A stretch of DNA of 64,000 bases from Phycisphaerales bacterium (GCA_020845755.1 JADLFE010000007.1:186001-250000), one strand, 5' to 3'; shown: positions 19,199-28,126, counted from the first letter of the stretch. Program-made: numbers and translations. The notes: generated from the sequence alone by a model not told the origin.

Positions 19199-19496
19199 GT
19201 GTGGTGGCCTGCGTTGGCGGGCGAATGTTCAGGCCGCCCCCGGCGCACAGACGCGGGGAGCCGCGGCATGAGGCAAACCGCCCGATGTGTTTCGCAAACT
19301 GTAGGTCGGCGTCCGGGCGTTTTCGGCCCGTGCAACACACCGGCCTGTCGGGCGGTAGGCTCTAGTTCACACCCCGGATTGCCTGCGAACAGGCAACCCC
19401 GGGCGAGTAGACTTGGCCTTTGAATCGCCCCGGGGCTAGCGGAAACCCAGTATCGCCCCGCCCGCCCGAACGCCCGCTGAGAAAGGGAGCCCGCTG
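19199..19496. other. Divergent spacer between gcvP and M28 peptidase
   Basis: This is the 298-bp region between divergent starts. It holds a 7-bp hairpin (TTGCCTG-CGAA-CAGGCAA, 19379-19396) with no T-run on either strand, so I do not call it a terminator. I found no glycine riboswitch pattern and no credible ORF. Promoters for both genes should lie here. Confidence 0.5.
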
Positions 19497-21458
19497 ATGC
19501 CGTCCATGCTCGCTGTTGCCCGTCGAATGTCGCTGCTCGCCTGTCTGACGCTGGCGGGGCTGCCAGTTGCGATTGCCCAGGACCAGACCCACACCCAGAA
19601 CACGCAGGCCGCATCCGACGACGTGCGTGAGGCGGACATGTTCTCCTTTCGCCAGCACAACACAACGCTCTCGAATGTATTTTTCGAGGGGCGGGCGCCG
19701 GGCACGCGTGGCAACCTCCTCGCGGCCGACTATCTGGAGTTCCACTTCAAGCGAGCCGGGCTCCTGCCCGCGTTCGCCAAGTCTGTTGAGGTCGCCGGCG
19801 TGACCAAGGCCGTGGAGCGCTCGACGTACCGCCAGCCCTTCCAGCAGGGCACGACGCTCAAGGTCGCCGACGAGATGGCGAGTTACTCGGTGAGCGACAA
19901 GACGAACGTGCTGCGCTCGGGGAGCGACTACGTGACGCTCGCGTTCGCGGGCGCGGCCGAGGCGACGGGCACGCCGGTCTTCACCGGCTACGCCATCGAA
20001 GAAGGCGAGAAGGGCTACAAGAGTTTCGCGGACGACACCGACCTGTCGGGCAAGATCGCGATCGTGCTGCGATTTGAGCCCATGAACGACGCGGGCAAGA
20101 GCCTGTGGGTCGAGCAACGCTGGTCGCCGGCGGCGAGCCTCGAGCCCAAGCTCCAGACGCTCGCCAAGCGCAAGGCGGCGGGCATCATTCTTGTGAATCC
20201 TCCGGGCGTGGACGATCCCCGGGCCGGCAAGCTCGAGACGCTCACGAGCGTGCGTCCGATGCGCGACGGGCTGTCGATTCCGGTCGTCATGATGTCGATC
20301 GAACAGGCGGACGCACTGGTGAAGAGCGCGGATTCGCAGGGGCGATCGCTGATGGACCTTCGCAAGTTGGCGGACGCCGGCACGGCGGTCATTGAGTTGC
20401 CCAAGGCCAAGGTCTCGTTGCGGACGAAACTGGAGCGCGAGCCGGTGATGACCGACAACGTCGGCGCAATCCTGGAGGGGCGGGGATCGCTGAAGGATCA
20501 GTACATCGTGATCGGCGCGCATTACGACCACGTCGGTTACGGGTACTTCAGTTCGATGTCGAACGCCGTCGGCCAGATCCATCCGGGCGCGGACGACAAC
20601 GCCTCGGGCACGTCGGCGATGCTCGTGGTGGCGCAGAAACTGGCGGATCGCTACGCGAAACTCCCCGCCGACGCCTCGGCCCGCTCGATCCTGTTCCTGG
20701 GTTTCTCGGCGGAGGAATCGGGGCTCGTGGGTTCTCGCTTCTATACCAATCACCCGATCATGCCCAAGGATCGTCACGACCTCATGATCAACCTCGACAT
20801 GGTCGGGCGACTGCGCGACGGGCGGATGGAACTCTCCGGTGTTGGCACGGGCAAGGGGCTCAATGACTGGGTCGCGCCGTATCTCAATGTGTACGACTGG
20901 AACGTGGCAACCAAGCCGGGGGGCTCCGGCCCTTCCGACCACGCGTCGTTCAACGCATGGGGCGTGCCGGTGCTGTTCTTTTTCACGCTCCTGCACGAGC
21001 AGTACCACAATCCGACCGACGTTGCATCGCTCATCAACAACGAAGGGGCTGCGCAGATCATCGACGTGATCGACCGCATGGCGTATGACACGGCGCTCCG
21101 CGCGGAGGGCTTCCCCTTCGAGGGCGCCGCCACACCGCAGGGCGATCAGGCCGACCGACCCGCCGGCCCGCGACGCGGGAGCGTCACCTTCGGCATCCGC
21201 CCGGGTGACTACACGGGGAGCGAGCCGGGCGTGCTTGTCGGCGGCGTGACCGAGGGCTCGCCGGCGGCCAAGGCCGGCCTGAAAGAGGGCGACCTCATGA
21301 CCAAGTGGAACGGACAAGACATCCGCAGCGTGGAGGAGTGGATGCCGCTGCTCATGGCGGGCAAGGTCGGCGACGAAGTCACCGTCACGTTCCGTCGAGA
21401 CGGCAAGGAGATGGAAGTGAAGGGCACGCTCGCGGCCCGGGCACGAGGCGGGCAGTAA
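19497..21458 (+). CDS. Secreted M28-family aminopeptidase with PA and PDZ domains
   Basis: This is a 653 aa exported zinc peptidase. The signal peptide runs from MPSMLAVARRMSLLACLTLAG to about AIAQ. A protease-associated (PA)-type insert follows (FTGYAIEEGEKGYKSFADDTDLSGKIAIVL ... IILVNPPG). The M28 catalytic domain has GAHYDHVG, HPGADDNASGTSAML, FSAEESGLVGSR and a late LLHEQYHNPTD, which together provide the dinuclear zinc ligands and the catalytic Glu. The C-terminus is a PDZ domain (GVLVGGVTEGSPAAKAGLKEGD). This combination is common in large periplasmic aminopeptidases acting on peptide N-termini. AAAGGGAG lies about eight bases before the ATG. It has no operon partner. Confidence 0.9.
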   Translation: MPSMLAVARRMSLLACLTLAGLPVAIAQDQTHTQNTQAASDDVREADMFSFRQHNTTLSNVFFEGRAPGTRGNLLAADYLEFHFKRAGLLPAFAKSVEVAGVTKAVERSTYRQPFQQGTTLKVADEMASYSVSDKTNVLRSGSDYVTLAFAGAAEATGTPVFTGYAIEEGEKGYKSFADDTDLSGKIAIVLRFEPMNDAGKSLWVEQRWSPAASLEPKLQTLAKRKAAGIILVNPPGVDDPRAGKLETLTSVRPMRDGLSIPVVMMSIEQADALVKSADSQGRSLMDLRKLADAGTAVIELPKAKVSLRTKLEREPVMTDNVGAILEGRGSLKDQYIVIGAHYDHVGYGYFSSMSNAVGQIHPGADDNASGTSAMLVVAQKLADRYAKLPADASARSILFLGFSAEESGLVGSRFYTNHPIMPKDRHDLMINLDMVGRLRDGRMELSGVGTGKGLNDWVAPYLNVYDWNVATKPGGSGPSDHASFNAWGVPVLFFFTLLHEQYHNPTDVASLINNEGAAQIIDVIDRMAYDTALRAEGFPFEGAATPQGDQADRPAGPRRGSVTFGIRPGDYTGSEPGVLVGGVTEGSPAAKAGLKEGDLMTKWNGQDIRSVEEWMPLLMAGKVGDEVTVTFRRDGKEMEVKGTLAARARGGQ

Positions 21459-21765
21459 GCCGGACTCAGCACCGGCGGGACTCGGCATGATCATTCCTTC
21501 AGCATGAGCGCGCCTTGCGTCCGGCGTATTCCCCAACGTCCCCCGACCATCCACGCTAGAATGACACGTCAAACCACCCGCGCCCGACGGGCCTGTCGCC
21601 CGTTGCAGCGCCGATCAACCGCCGACGCCGGTGCTCCGTGAGCGCCGCGCGTGCTTGTGCGACCCGCCGTGAGAAAGTCGGGACGCGCGGCCAGTTCGCA
21701 GCGGCCTTGGATCCGGCGCCGACGCGCGGCGCGTCATGTGTCCAACTCTCTGATAGTCCCGACGA
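21459..21765. other. 307-bp spacer before the DEAD-box-type helicase
   Basis: This lies between the M28 peptidase stop and the helicase start, on the same strand. It contains Arg-codon-rich, high-GC sequence with several weak inverted repeats (such as GACGGGCCTGTCGCCCGTT near 21588) but no credible ORF. It could form the 5' leader of the helicase mRNA. I could not identify a known riboswitch or promoter. Confidence 0.45.
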
Positions 21766-23322
21766 ATGAACAACGCCACGAACCACGAACAGAACCACGT
21801 CAATCCCGCTCCCGATGCAGACACGAACCCGCCCGCGGCCGAGGGAAATCCACCCGCCGACGCGGGGACGCTGAAATCACCCGATCCATCGCCCGAATCT
21901 CGCCCGGACGAGTTTGGCCGTCCGCCGATGACGCCGGAGATGAAGAAGGCCGCGGGCGAGATCTTCGATCCCAATTCCACGTTTGAATCCTTGGGCCTGC
22001 GTTCAAGCGTGCTCAAGGGTGTCCAGACGGCGGGCTTCACCAAGCCGACGTCGATCCAGGCGCGGCTGATCCCGGCGATCCTGAACGGGCACGACGTGCT
22101 TGGGCAGGCCAAGACGGGCACGGGCAAGACGGCGGCGTTCGGCCTGCCGCTGGTCCACCTGTGCAACAAGGACGAGCCGTTCCAGGGATTGGTGCTGGCG
22201 CCGACGCGCGAACTGGCGATCCAGATCTCGCAGGAGATCAACGAACTGGCCCGCTTCACGCCGATCCGTGCCACGACCATCTACGGCGGGCAGGCGATCC
22301 GCCAGCAGGCCAAGAGCCTGTCGCACGCGTCGCAGATCATCGTCGGCACGCCCGGGCGCATCATGGACATGCACGAGCGTCGCCTGCTCAACTTCAGCCA
22401 GACGCGCTTTGTCGTGCTGGACGAGGTGGACAGGATGCTCGACATCGGATTCCGCGAGGACATCCGGCGCATCCTCGACCTGTGCCCGCCCATCGAACGC
22501 CGCCAGACGATCATGGTGAGCGCGACGATCTCGGTCGAGATCGAGAAACTGGCGCGGCGCTACATGCGCGAGCCTGAGAAGATCGTGACCTCGTCGGGCT
22601 CGCTGACGGTGAGCCTGGTGGAGCAGCATTACCTGGCGGTGCAGCCTTGGGACAAGCGTCGCCTGCTGCTGCACCTGGTGAAGCACGAGGAGCCGGCGCT
22701 CACGATCGTCTTCTGCCGCCTCAAGCGGACGGTGGACGAACTGACGCGCTACCTGAACGAGCACGGGATCGCGGCCCACGCGATGCACGGCGACATGCGC
22801 CAGGGCAAGCGGAACCAGGTGATGGAGGCGCTCAAGGGCGGCAAACTGGAGGTGCTGATCGCCAGCGACCTTGCCAGCCGCGGCATCGACGCCGAGGGCG
22901 TCAGCCACGTCATCAACTACGACCTGCCGGAAGACCCGGACCTCTACGTCCACCGCATCGGGCGGACGGCGCGAGCGGGGCGCGGCGGGATCGCGTGGGC
23001 CCTGGTCACGCCGCAGCAGGGCGAACTGCTCACGCAGATCGAGAACCTGATCAACGCCGAGATTCCGAAGATGGAATACCCGGACTTTGTGGCGAGCCCC
23101 AAGCCGGAGCGCTGGCGCGACGTGGACGCGGGCGGACGCCCGGTGGTGGAGATCGCGCCGTCTGACAAGGCGCCGAAGGTGAACCGGATCGCCGCGGCGG
23201 CCGCGATGGATGTCCCGGCGCCGGCGGAGAAGGTCGACACGACGAAGTTCCCGGGCGGGATCGTGCCGACGAAACTGCCGCCGAAGCGGTTGTTCGGGAA
23301 ACTTCCGACGCGGGGGCGGTAG
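21766..23322 (+). CDS. DEAD-box-family RNA helicase with DEVD motif II
   Basis: This is a 518 aa superfamily 2 RNA helicase. The N-terminal 70 residues are a polar, Pro/Asn-rich extension. The core has the Q-motif region (FTKPTSIQARLIPAIL), motif I AKTGTGKT, motif Ia PTRELAIQIS, motif Ib VGTPGRIMD, motif II DEVD (in VVLDEVDRML), motif III SAT (VSATIS), motif V IASDLASRGIDAEGVSHVINYD and motif VI HRIGRTARAGR. DEAD-box proteins normally have Ala at the third position of motif II; here it is Val. The C-terminal 90 residues are a mixed extension. It probably unwinds structured mRNA or rRNA. A ribosome binding site is not obvious before the ATG. Confidence 0.92.
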   Translation: MNNATNHEQNHVNPAPDADTNPPAAEGNPPADAGTLKSPDPSPESRPDEFGRPPMTPEMKKAAGEIFDPNSTFESLGLRSSVLKGVQTAGFTKPTSIQARLIPAILNGHDVLGQAKTGTGKTAAFGLPLVHLCNKDEPFQGLVLAPTRELAIQISQEINELARFTPIRATTIYGGQAIRQQAKSLSHASQIIVGTPGRIMDMHERRLLNFSQTRFVVLDEVDRMLDIGFREDIRRILDLCPPIERRQTIMVSATISVEIEKLARRYMREPEKIVTSSGSLTVSLVEQHYLAVQPWDKRRLLLHLVKHEEPALTIVFCRLKRTVDELTRYLNEHGIAAHAMHGDMRQGKRNQVMEALKGGKLEVLIASDLASRGIDAEGVSHVINYDLPEDPDLYVHRIGRTARAGRGGIAWALVTPQQGELLTQIENLINAEIPKMEYPDFVASPKPERWRDVDAGGRPVVEIAPSDKAPKVNRIAAAAAMDVPAPAEKVDTTKFPGGIVPTKLPPKRLFGKLPTRGR

Positions 23323-23331
23323 ACGAGCCGG

Positions 23332-23904
23332 TTACTGCTGGTTGTTCACAAACCAGCGGAGTTTCCAGTTGCCCTTTTCCATGACCATGTCGAAGCCGTT
23401 CCAGCGCAGGCCGCGGGCGGCCCGGCCGTAGACGCAAAGTCTCTGCGCGCCGGCGCCGACGGGTTCGATGAAGAGGCCGGGCGTCTGCTCGCCGCGGGGC
23501 ATGGCGTTGAAGAGTGCGTGGATGTCCTCCCGGTGCTCGCGGAGGGTATTGAACGCCTCCATGACATCCACGCCGCGCCCGTAGTATTCGTCCTTGGTCG
23601 CCTCGCTCAGCACCTGCTCAAGAAAGATCTGGGGCTGGTTGTCGAAGAGGGTGTCATAGATGTGCTTCATCAGATGGCGTGGCGCTCGAGCGATAAGCGT
23701 GACCTTGCCGTTTTCGTCGACGTGGCGCAGTTTGCCGGCGACCGCGGTCGGGTCGGCCGTCGCCCCCGGCGGCGCGGTGACGGGGGTTCCTGTCTCCGCG
23801 CCGGGGAGCCCGCCGAGCATCGGGTGATTTGACACGATCCGCTCTTCGCACGCGGCCAGGATCGCGATACCACACGCGATCGTGATGGCGCCGAGCAACC
23901 TCAC
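23332..23904 (-). CDS. Probable lipoprotein of unknown function, 190 aa
   Basis: The start is the GTG at 23904, which overlaps the nadB stop as GTGA. The N-terminus VRLLGAITIACGIAILAACEE has a lipobox-like ILAAC, so the protein is probably lipid-anchored to a membrane facing the periplasm. The body has no motif I can name. It contains a stretch like LMKHIYDTLFDNQPQIFLEQVLSEATKDEYYGRG and a C-terminal beta-rich part (FDMVMEKGNWKLRWFV). The C-terminal pattern resembles NTF2-like or DUF4878-like small folds, but this is a weak resemblance. It is the last gene of the DinB-like-nadB-lipoprotein operon, which gives no functional clue. Longer ORF readings upstream run through nadB and are spurious. 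Confidence 0.72.
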   Translation of the reverse strand: MRLLGAITIACGIAILAACEERIVSNHPMLGGLPGAETGTPVTAPPGATADPTAVAGKLRHVDENGKVTLIARAPRHLMKHIYDTLFDNQPQIFLEQVLSEATKDEYYGRGVDVMEAFNTLREHREDIHALFNAMPRGEQTPGLFIEPVGAGAQRLCVYGRAARGLRWNGFDMVMEKGNWKLRWFVNNQQ

Positions 23905-25619
23905 GCCGGCGCTCCGGCATTGCGAGGGAGCGAAGTCGCGGCGGCGGTCTGCTCCCCATGGACGGGCATCAACTTGGGTCCGGGTGTTCCGCGGCGCCAG
24001 AGGTCGTGCACGCGCATCGCCTCGACCTGCTCGGGGAAGTCGTTGCGTGCGTGGCAACCGCGTGATTCCTCGCGCCACAGCGCCGATCGCGCCATGATCG
24101 CCGCTACCAGCAGCATGTTCTGCGTCTCCCAGCCCATCGGCTCATCGAAGATCTTGTCGAGCGTGTAGCGTCCCCAGAAGTCGAGCATGTCGGCCACATC
24201 GCGGAGTTTCGCGCCCGTGCGCTCCACGCCTACGTTCCGCCACATCGCCGAGCGCAGGCTCGAGCGAACATCCGCGAGGTCGAGTTCGCCGTGGTCGCTG
24301 GGGCGGATGTCGCTCACGACCGGGATGGGCGCGTGCGGCACGCTGGTCTTCCACACCTCCGGAGCGCCGGTCTTCATCTCCTCGCATACGCGTCCGGCGA
24401 TCTCGCCCGACACCAGGCCCTCCAGCAGCGAGTTGCTCGCCAGGCGATTGGCCCCGTGCAGGCCGTTCGATGCGACCTCGCCGACGGCGTAGAGGCCCGG
24501 CACATCCGTGCGCCCGACCAGGTCCGCGCGCACGCCGCCGACCATGTAGTGCGCCGCCGGATGTACGGGGATCAGGTCCTTGGCGGGGTCGAGTTCGAAG
24601 CGAAGGAGTTCCTCGGCGATGCTTGGAAAGCGCGCCTTGAAATTCGGGATGTGGCGGCAATCCAGCCACACGTGCCTTCCGCCCTGCTCGGCGATCTGCC
24701 GCACGATCGCCTGGCTGACGATGTCGCGCGGCGCGAGTTCAGCGAGCGGATGGACGCCCACCATGAACCGCCGCTTCGAGGCGTCGAGCAAGTGGGCGCC
24801 CTCGCCGCGTACCGCCTCGGAAATCAGCGAGCGATGCGCGCCGGGCAGATAGAGCGTGGTGGGATGGAACTGCATGAACGCCATGTCGGCCAGCGACGCC
24901 CCGGCGCGATACGCCAGCGCCATGCCGTCGCCCGTCGCCGACGGCGGGTTGGTCGTTTCGCGGAAAACCACGCCCGCACCGCCACCCGCCAGGATCGTCG
25001 CCCTGCTCCAGATCATCTGAAGCCCGTGCTTGGGGTGCCAGGTGATCGCGCCCATCACCGGCGCGCCCGGCGTGGTGCCCGCCGTGATCAGGTCCAGCGC
25101 AAAGCACTTCTCGAACAGGCGCACGTTCGCGATTTCCTTGGCCTTGGCCAAGAGGCAGCGCGCCAGTTCGTGCCCCGTCGCGTCGCCGCCCGAGTGGATG
25201 ATCCGCGGCCTGCTGTGCCCGCCCTCCAGCCCCAGCGAGAGCACGCCGGACTTGTCGTGGTCGAGAATCATCCCCCACGACATCAACTCGCGGAGGAGCC
25301 TCGGCCCGTGCTCAACCACCAGGCGCACGGCGTCGGCGTCGCAGAGCCCCGCGCCCGCGGTGATGGTGTCGCGCGCGTGGTCGTCGAAGGTGTCCTTGGA
25401 ATCCAGGACGCCCGCGATCCCACCCTGGGCCCACGAGGTATTGGAGATCTTCAGTTCCGTCTTGGCGAGCACGATGACCTCGCCGTGGGCCGATGCCGCG
25501 ATCGCCGCGCGAAGGCCCGCGACGCCCGCGCCGATGACCAGCGTGTCGACGAAGATCTGCGGGAGCAGCGTCGAGCGGAAGGGGATGAGATAGCGGCGTT
25601 CGTCGAAGACGTGGTTCAT
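23901..25619 (-). CDS. nadB: L-aspartate oxidase
   Basis: NadB oxidises aspartate to iminoaspartate, the first step of bacterial NAD synthesis. The 572 aa protein starts with a short leader and then the FAD-binding dinucleotide fold TLVIGAGVAGLRAAIAAS. The active-site block NTSWAQGGIAGV, the HSGGDATGHELARCL block, QFHPTTLYLPG, SEAVRGEGAHLLD and the late HYMVGGVRADLVGRTDVPGLYAVGEVA are all present. The C-terminal helical domain (SLRSAMWRNVGVERTGAKL) is complete. The ATG at 25619 lies 30 bp after the DinB-like gene stop, and the nadB stop overlaps the lipoprotein start. No nadA or nadC is beside it. Confidence 0.95.
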   Translation of the reverse strand: MNHVFDERRYLIPFRSTLLPQIFVDTLVIGAGVAGLRAAIAASAHGEVIVLAKTELKISNTSWAQGGIAGVLDSKDTFDDHARDTITAGAGLCDADAVRLVVEHGPRLLRELMSWGMILDHDKSGVLSLGLEGGHSRPRIIHSGGDATGHELARCLLAKAKEIANVRLFEKCFALDLITAGTTPGAPVMGAITWHPKHGLQMIWSRATILAGGGAGVVFRETTNPPSATGDGMALAYRAGASLADMAFMQFHPTTLYLPGAHRSLISEAVRGEGAHLLDASKRRFMVGVHPLAELAPRDIVSQAIVRQIAEQGGRHVWLDCRHIPNFKARFPSIAEELLRFELDPAKDLIPVHPAAHYMVGGVRADLVGRTDVPGLYAVGEVASNGLHGANRLASNSLLEGLVSGEIAGRVCEEMKTGAPEVWKTSVPHAPIPVVSDIRPSDHGELDLADVRSSLRSAMWRNVGVERTGAKLRDVADMLDFWGRYTLDKIFDEPMGWETQNMLLVAAIMARSALWREESRGCHARNDFPEQVEAMRVHDLWRRGTPGPKLMPVHGEQTAAATSLPRNAGAPA

Positions 25620-25649
25620 GCGTGGATCAACTCGCGTGGAAGTGTCGTG

Positions 25650-26510
25650 TTAGTGATGCCCCTGGCAGCCGCATCCGGAGCCGCACCCTCCGCCGCCCGA
25701 AGACGGCGCCTTGGGCGGGAGCGTGTCCTTGCCGACCAGCCGATCCAGTTTGCACGCCAGGTATCGCGCGTGATGCTCCAGGTGCCACGTCGCATACGCC
25801 AGCATTTGCTTCACGCTCTCGGCCCCGCGCTCCGGGTGCAGCGCCATGCGATCGAATTGCTGGGGCTTGAGCGCCAGCAGCCAGTCGCCCGTCCACTGCC
25901 TTGTCGTGTGGATCATCGCGACCGCACCGCCTACCGCGCGCACGACTCGGTCATGAGCGGCCTCGGGCGACAGTCCCTCGGTGTCAGTCCCGCCGTAGAT
26001 CCCGTTGTCGATAAACGCGTTTTCGTCCCACACCGACAGCACCGGATTCTCCTCGCCCACCGCCCGACGCATCCGCTGCGCGAACACGATCTCCGCGTCC
26101 GCCAGGTGCCCAAGGAGCACCCGCACCGGCCAGCGGCCAACATCCGCCTCCGGCAGGAACGCGTAATCCAACTGATCGGCGTCGAGCCAGAAGATCCGGC
26201 GATCGAAGTTCTCGATCCCCTTGCGATAGCGACGCAGCAGGTCCGGGATCGACATCGCCTTGAATTGGGCCGCGGGCTCCAGGGGCGGTAGGGCTGATAC
26301 GCCCGGGCCTGTGTACCCGCCACGCTCCGCCGGCTCCGCGGCGTGCGCATGCCCGTGATCATGCCCGTGCTCGTGCTTGCAGTCGTGCGTTCCTGACCGG
26401 CACTCGCCCTTGCCGCCGCAACTCCCGTCGCCCTTGCAGGACTTCCCCGGGGTGTGATCGTGGGAATGGGTATGGTCGTGGTCGTGGCTGTGGCGATGGG
26501 TAGTCGACAT
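25650..26510 (-). CDS. DinB-like protein with His-rich N-terminus and Cys-rich tail
   Basis: This is a 286 aa protein with three parts. The first 60 residues are a His/Asp/Cys-rich segment (SHDHDHTHSHDHTPGKSCKG, then further Cys and HDHGHAHA). The middle (about 85-265) looks like a DinB/YfiT four-helix fold: LLRRYRKGIENFDRR, LLGHLADAEIVFAQRMRR and a late ATWHLEHHARYLA supply the usual metal-binding His residues. The C-terminus is GGGGCGSGCGCQGHH. The two tails look like metal-binding or chaperone-type extensions. DinB-family proteins include thiol-dependent transferases and damage-induced proteins, but the substrate here is unknown. GGGGAG lies just before the ATG at 26510. It heads the operon with nadB. 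Confidence 0.78.
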   Translation of the reverse strand: MSTTHRHSHDHDHTHSHDHTPGKSCKGDGSCGGKGECRSGTHDCKHEHGHDHGHAHAAEPAERGGYTGPGVSALPPLEPAAQFKAMSIPDLLRRYRKGIENFDRRIFWLDADQLDYAFLPEADVGRWPVRVLLGHLADAEIVFAQRMRRAVGEENPVLSVWDENAFIDNGIYGGTDTEGLSPEAAHDRVVRAVGGAVAMIHTTRQWTGDWLLALKPQQFDRMALHPERGAESVKQMLAYATWHLEHHARYLACKLDRLVGKDTLPPKAPSSGGGGCGSGCGCQGHH

Positions 26511-26642
26511 GGGTCTCCCCGGTTCAAGGCGAGCCCGCACGCTTCCCGGCTTCCGGCCGGACTCGCGCGGTCTCTCTCGATCATACGGGCCCCGGCCTTC
26601 CTCCCCCAAACTCCGCCCGTCCCCCGCCCGCTACCGTTGCCC

Positions 26643-27038
26643 ATGTCCGACGCCAAGCCCGCCCAACGGTTCGCCACCCTCCGCATCGTCACCATGCCGC
26701 GTGATACCAATCACTACGGCACGATCTTCGGCGGAGTGATCCTCTCCTACATCGACCAGGCGGGCTTCCTCGAGGCTCGCACCCACGGCGCCCACCGCTG
26801 GGTCACCGCCGCCATCGACCGCGTCGATTTCAAATCCCCCGTCCAACTGGGCGACACGGTCAACTTCTACACCAGCACCGTCCGAACGGGAACCAAGTCA
26901 GTCACCGTCCAGGTCGAGGTCGAAGCCGAGCGATACTCCAGCGGGCAACACGTGCCGGTAACCTCCGCAACCCTTACCATGGTCGCCGTCGACGCCTCGG
27001 GGCGTCCGATCCCGTACGAATCACCCGCCAGCGTCTAG
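26643..27038 (+). CDS. YciA-type acyl-CoA thioesterase (hotdog fold)
   Basis: This 131 aa single-domain hotdog protein has the acyl-CoA thioesterase pattern: RIVTMPRDTNHYGTIFGGVILSYIDQAG, with the Asn and Asp residues seen in YciA and cytosolic acyl-CoA hydrolases. RVDFKSPVQLGDTVNFYTS follows, then a late VTSATLTMVAVDASGRP. It hydrolyses acyl-CoA esters in the cytoplasm; chain-length preference cannot be read from sequence. The ATG at 26643 has no clear ribosome binding site. It is the first of four closely spaced plus-strand genes, though the four share no obvious pathway. It is divergent from the DinB-like gene. Confidence 0.87.
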   Translation: MSDAKPAQRFATLRIVTMPRDTNHYGTIFGGVILSYIDQAGFLEARTHGAHRWVTAAIDRVDFKSPVQLGDTVNFYTSTVRTGTKSVTVQVEVEAERYSSGQHVPVTSATLTMVAVDASGRPIPYESPASV

Positions 27039-27080
27039 CGCCGCCAGCATCCACCACCGCTTGGCAAAGAGACACACACG

Positions 27081-27428
27081 ATGGAATCAACGTATCTCAA
27101 ACTCGAGCACGTCGCGCCCGCCCTCATCGGCCGGCTGAAGTGCGAGAAACTCGCCGAGCGCGAGTCCAACGTCATGCTCGCCGAGATCTCCAATCACGCC
27201 GGTGAAGCTTCATGGAAGATTGCGCTGGACCTCGAAGAGGTCATGCTCGTCGCCTCCGTCGGCCTGGGCGCGCTGGTCACGCTCAATAAGAACTGCAAGG
27301 CCAACAGCGGCAAACTCGTTGTCTTCAACATGGCCGAGGAGATCCTCGAATCCCTCAAGCTCTCCCGACTCGACCGCATCATCACGATCGTGAGCAATCA
27401 GGCCGCGGCGCTCAAAGCACTGTCGTGA
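27081..27428 (+). CDS. STAS-domain protein (anti-sigma factor antagonist-like)
   Basis: This 115 aa STAS-domain protein reads like a SpoIIAA-type anti-anti-sigma factor: a beta-rich N-terminus, then IALDLEEVMLVASVGLGALVTLNKNCKANSGKLVVFNM and EEILESLKLSRLDRIITIVS. In the family, the Asp-Ser-Ser-Gly-Leu-Gly block carries the Ser phosphorylated by a partner kinase. Here it reads A-S-V-G-L-G, keeping a Ser at the likely phosphorylation position but losing the preceding Asp. No kinase, anti-sigma factor or phosphatase is next to it. It may act in stress signalling or in another STAS role. AAAGAG lies a little upstream of the ATG. Confidence 0.82.
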   Translation: MESTYLKLEHVAPALIGRLKCEKLAERESNVMLAEISNHAGEASWKIALDLEEVMLVASVGLGALVTLNKNCKANSGKLVVFNMAEEILESLKLSRLDRIITIVSNQAAALKALS

Positions 27429-27502
27429 TTCCGATCAGGAGCACGACCGCGAGGGCGAGTTCTTCTCGTTCACGACTCACCACTCACGATCACCTCTCTT
27501 TC

Positions 27503-28072
27503 ATGCCCTCCTCCCCTCCCAACCTCGTTGTTCTCCTCTCCGGCGGCGGGCGCACGCTCCTCAACCTTCAGGACCGCATCGACGACGGATCCCTCAACGC
27601 CCGCATCTCCCTCGTCATCGCCTCACGCCCCTGCGCCGGCGTTGATCGCGCCCGGGCCCGCGGCCTCACGACCCTCGTCGTCCCGGGGCGAATCCCGCGC
27701 GAAACCTTGGGCAAACTCCTCGACGATGCTCATGGCGACCTCGTCGTCCTCGCCGGATACCTCCAACTCGTCGAGGTCCCCGAGCACTACCGAGGCAAGA
27801 TCATCAACATCCACCCCGCGCTCCTCCCCGCGTTCGGCGGCCCGGGCATGTTCGGGCATCACGTCCACGAGGCCGTCCTGAAAGCAGGCGTCAAGGAATC
27901 CGGTTGCACCGTCCACGTTGTCGACGATCGCTACGACTCCGGGCCGGTTCTTCTCCAACGCCGCTGCCCGGTGCTCCCCGGTGACACGCCCGATACTCTG
28001 GCGTCCCGCGTCTTTGAGCAGGAATGTCTGGCCTATCCCGCGGCAATCGCTGCGTTGCTGCCAAGGGCGTAA
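27503..28072 (+). CDS. purN: Phosphoribosylglycinamide formyltransferase PurN
   Basis: PurN formylates glycinamide ribonucleotide using 10-formyltetrahydrofolate in purine synthesis. The 189 aa protein has the N-terminal LVVLLSGGGRTLLNLQD block (the family usually has SG.GSN here), VVLAGYLQLV, the folate/active-site block NIHPALLPAFGGPGMFGHHVHEAV, and SGCTVHVVDDRYDSGPVLLQR. The catalytic Asn-His-Asp set is partly visible as Asn and His in NIHPALLP and Asp in the DDRYDSGP block. The ATG at 27503 is the last of several possible starts; the upstream part is not homologous. No other pur genes are adjacent. Confidence 0.92.
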   Translation: MPSSPPNLVVLLSGGGRTLLNLQDRIDDGSLNARISLVIASRPCAGVDRARARGLTTLVVPGRIPRETLGKLLDDAHGDLVVLAGYLQLVEVPEHYRGKIINIHPALLPAFGGPGMFGHHVHEAVLKAGVKESGCTVHVVDDRYDSGPVLLQRRCPVLPGDTPDTLASRVFEQECLAYPAAIAALLPRA

Positions 28073-28126
28073 ACCCGAGGTCCCGCTCGACCATCATTCC
28101 GCGGAATCGTTGCCGTATCGGAGCGG

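Noticed and set aside
19379-19396. Hairpin TTGCCTG-CGAA-CAGGCAA between gcvP and the M28 gene
   Set aside because: No T-run on either strand and not located after any gene end, so not called a terminator.
19199-19400. Possible glycine riboswitch upstream of gcvP
   Set aside because: Looked for the conserved core elements on the minus strand and did not find them.
19362-21572. 736-aa minus-strand ORF opposite the M28 peptidase
   Set aside because: Shadow with no start signal and no motif; the plus gene has signal peptide, PA, M28 and PDZ parts.
24291-26291. 666-aa plus-strand ORF opposite nadB and the DinB-like gene
   Set aside because: Arg/His-rich shadow of two well-supported minus genes.
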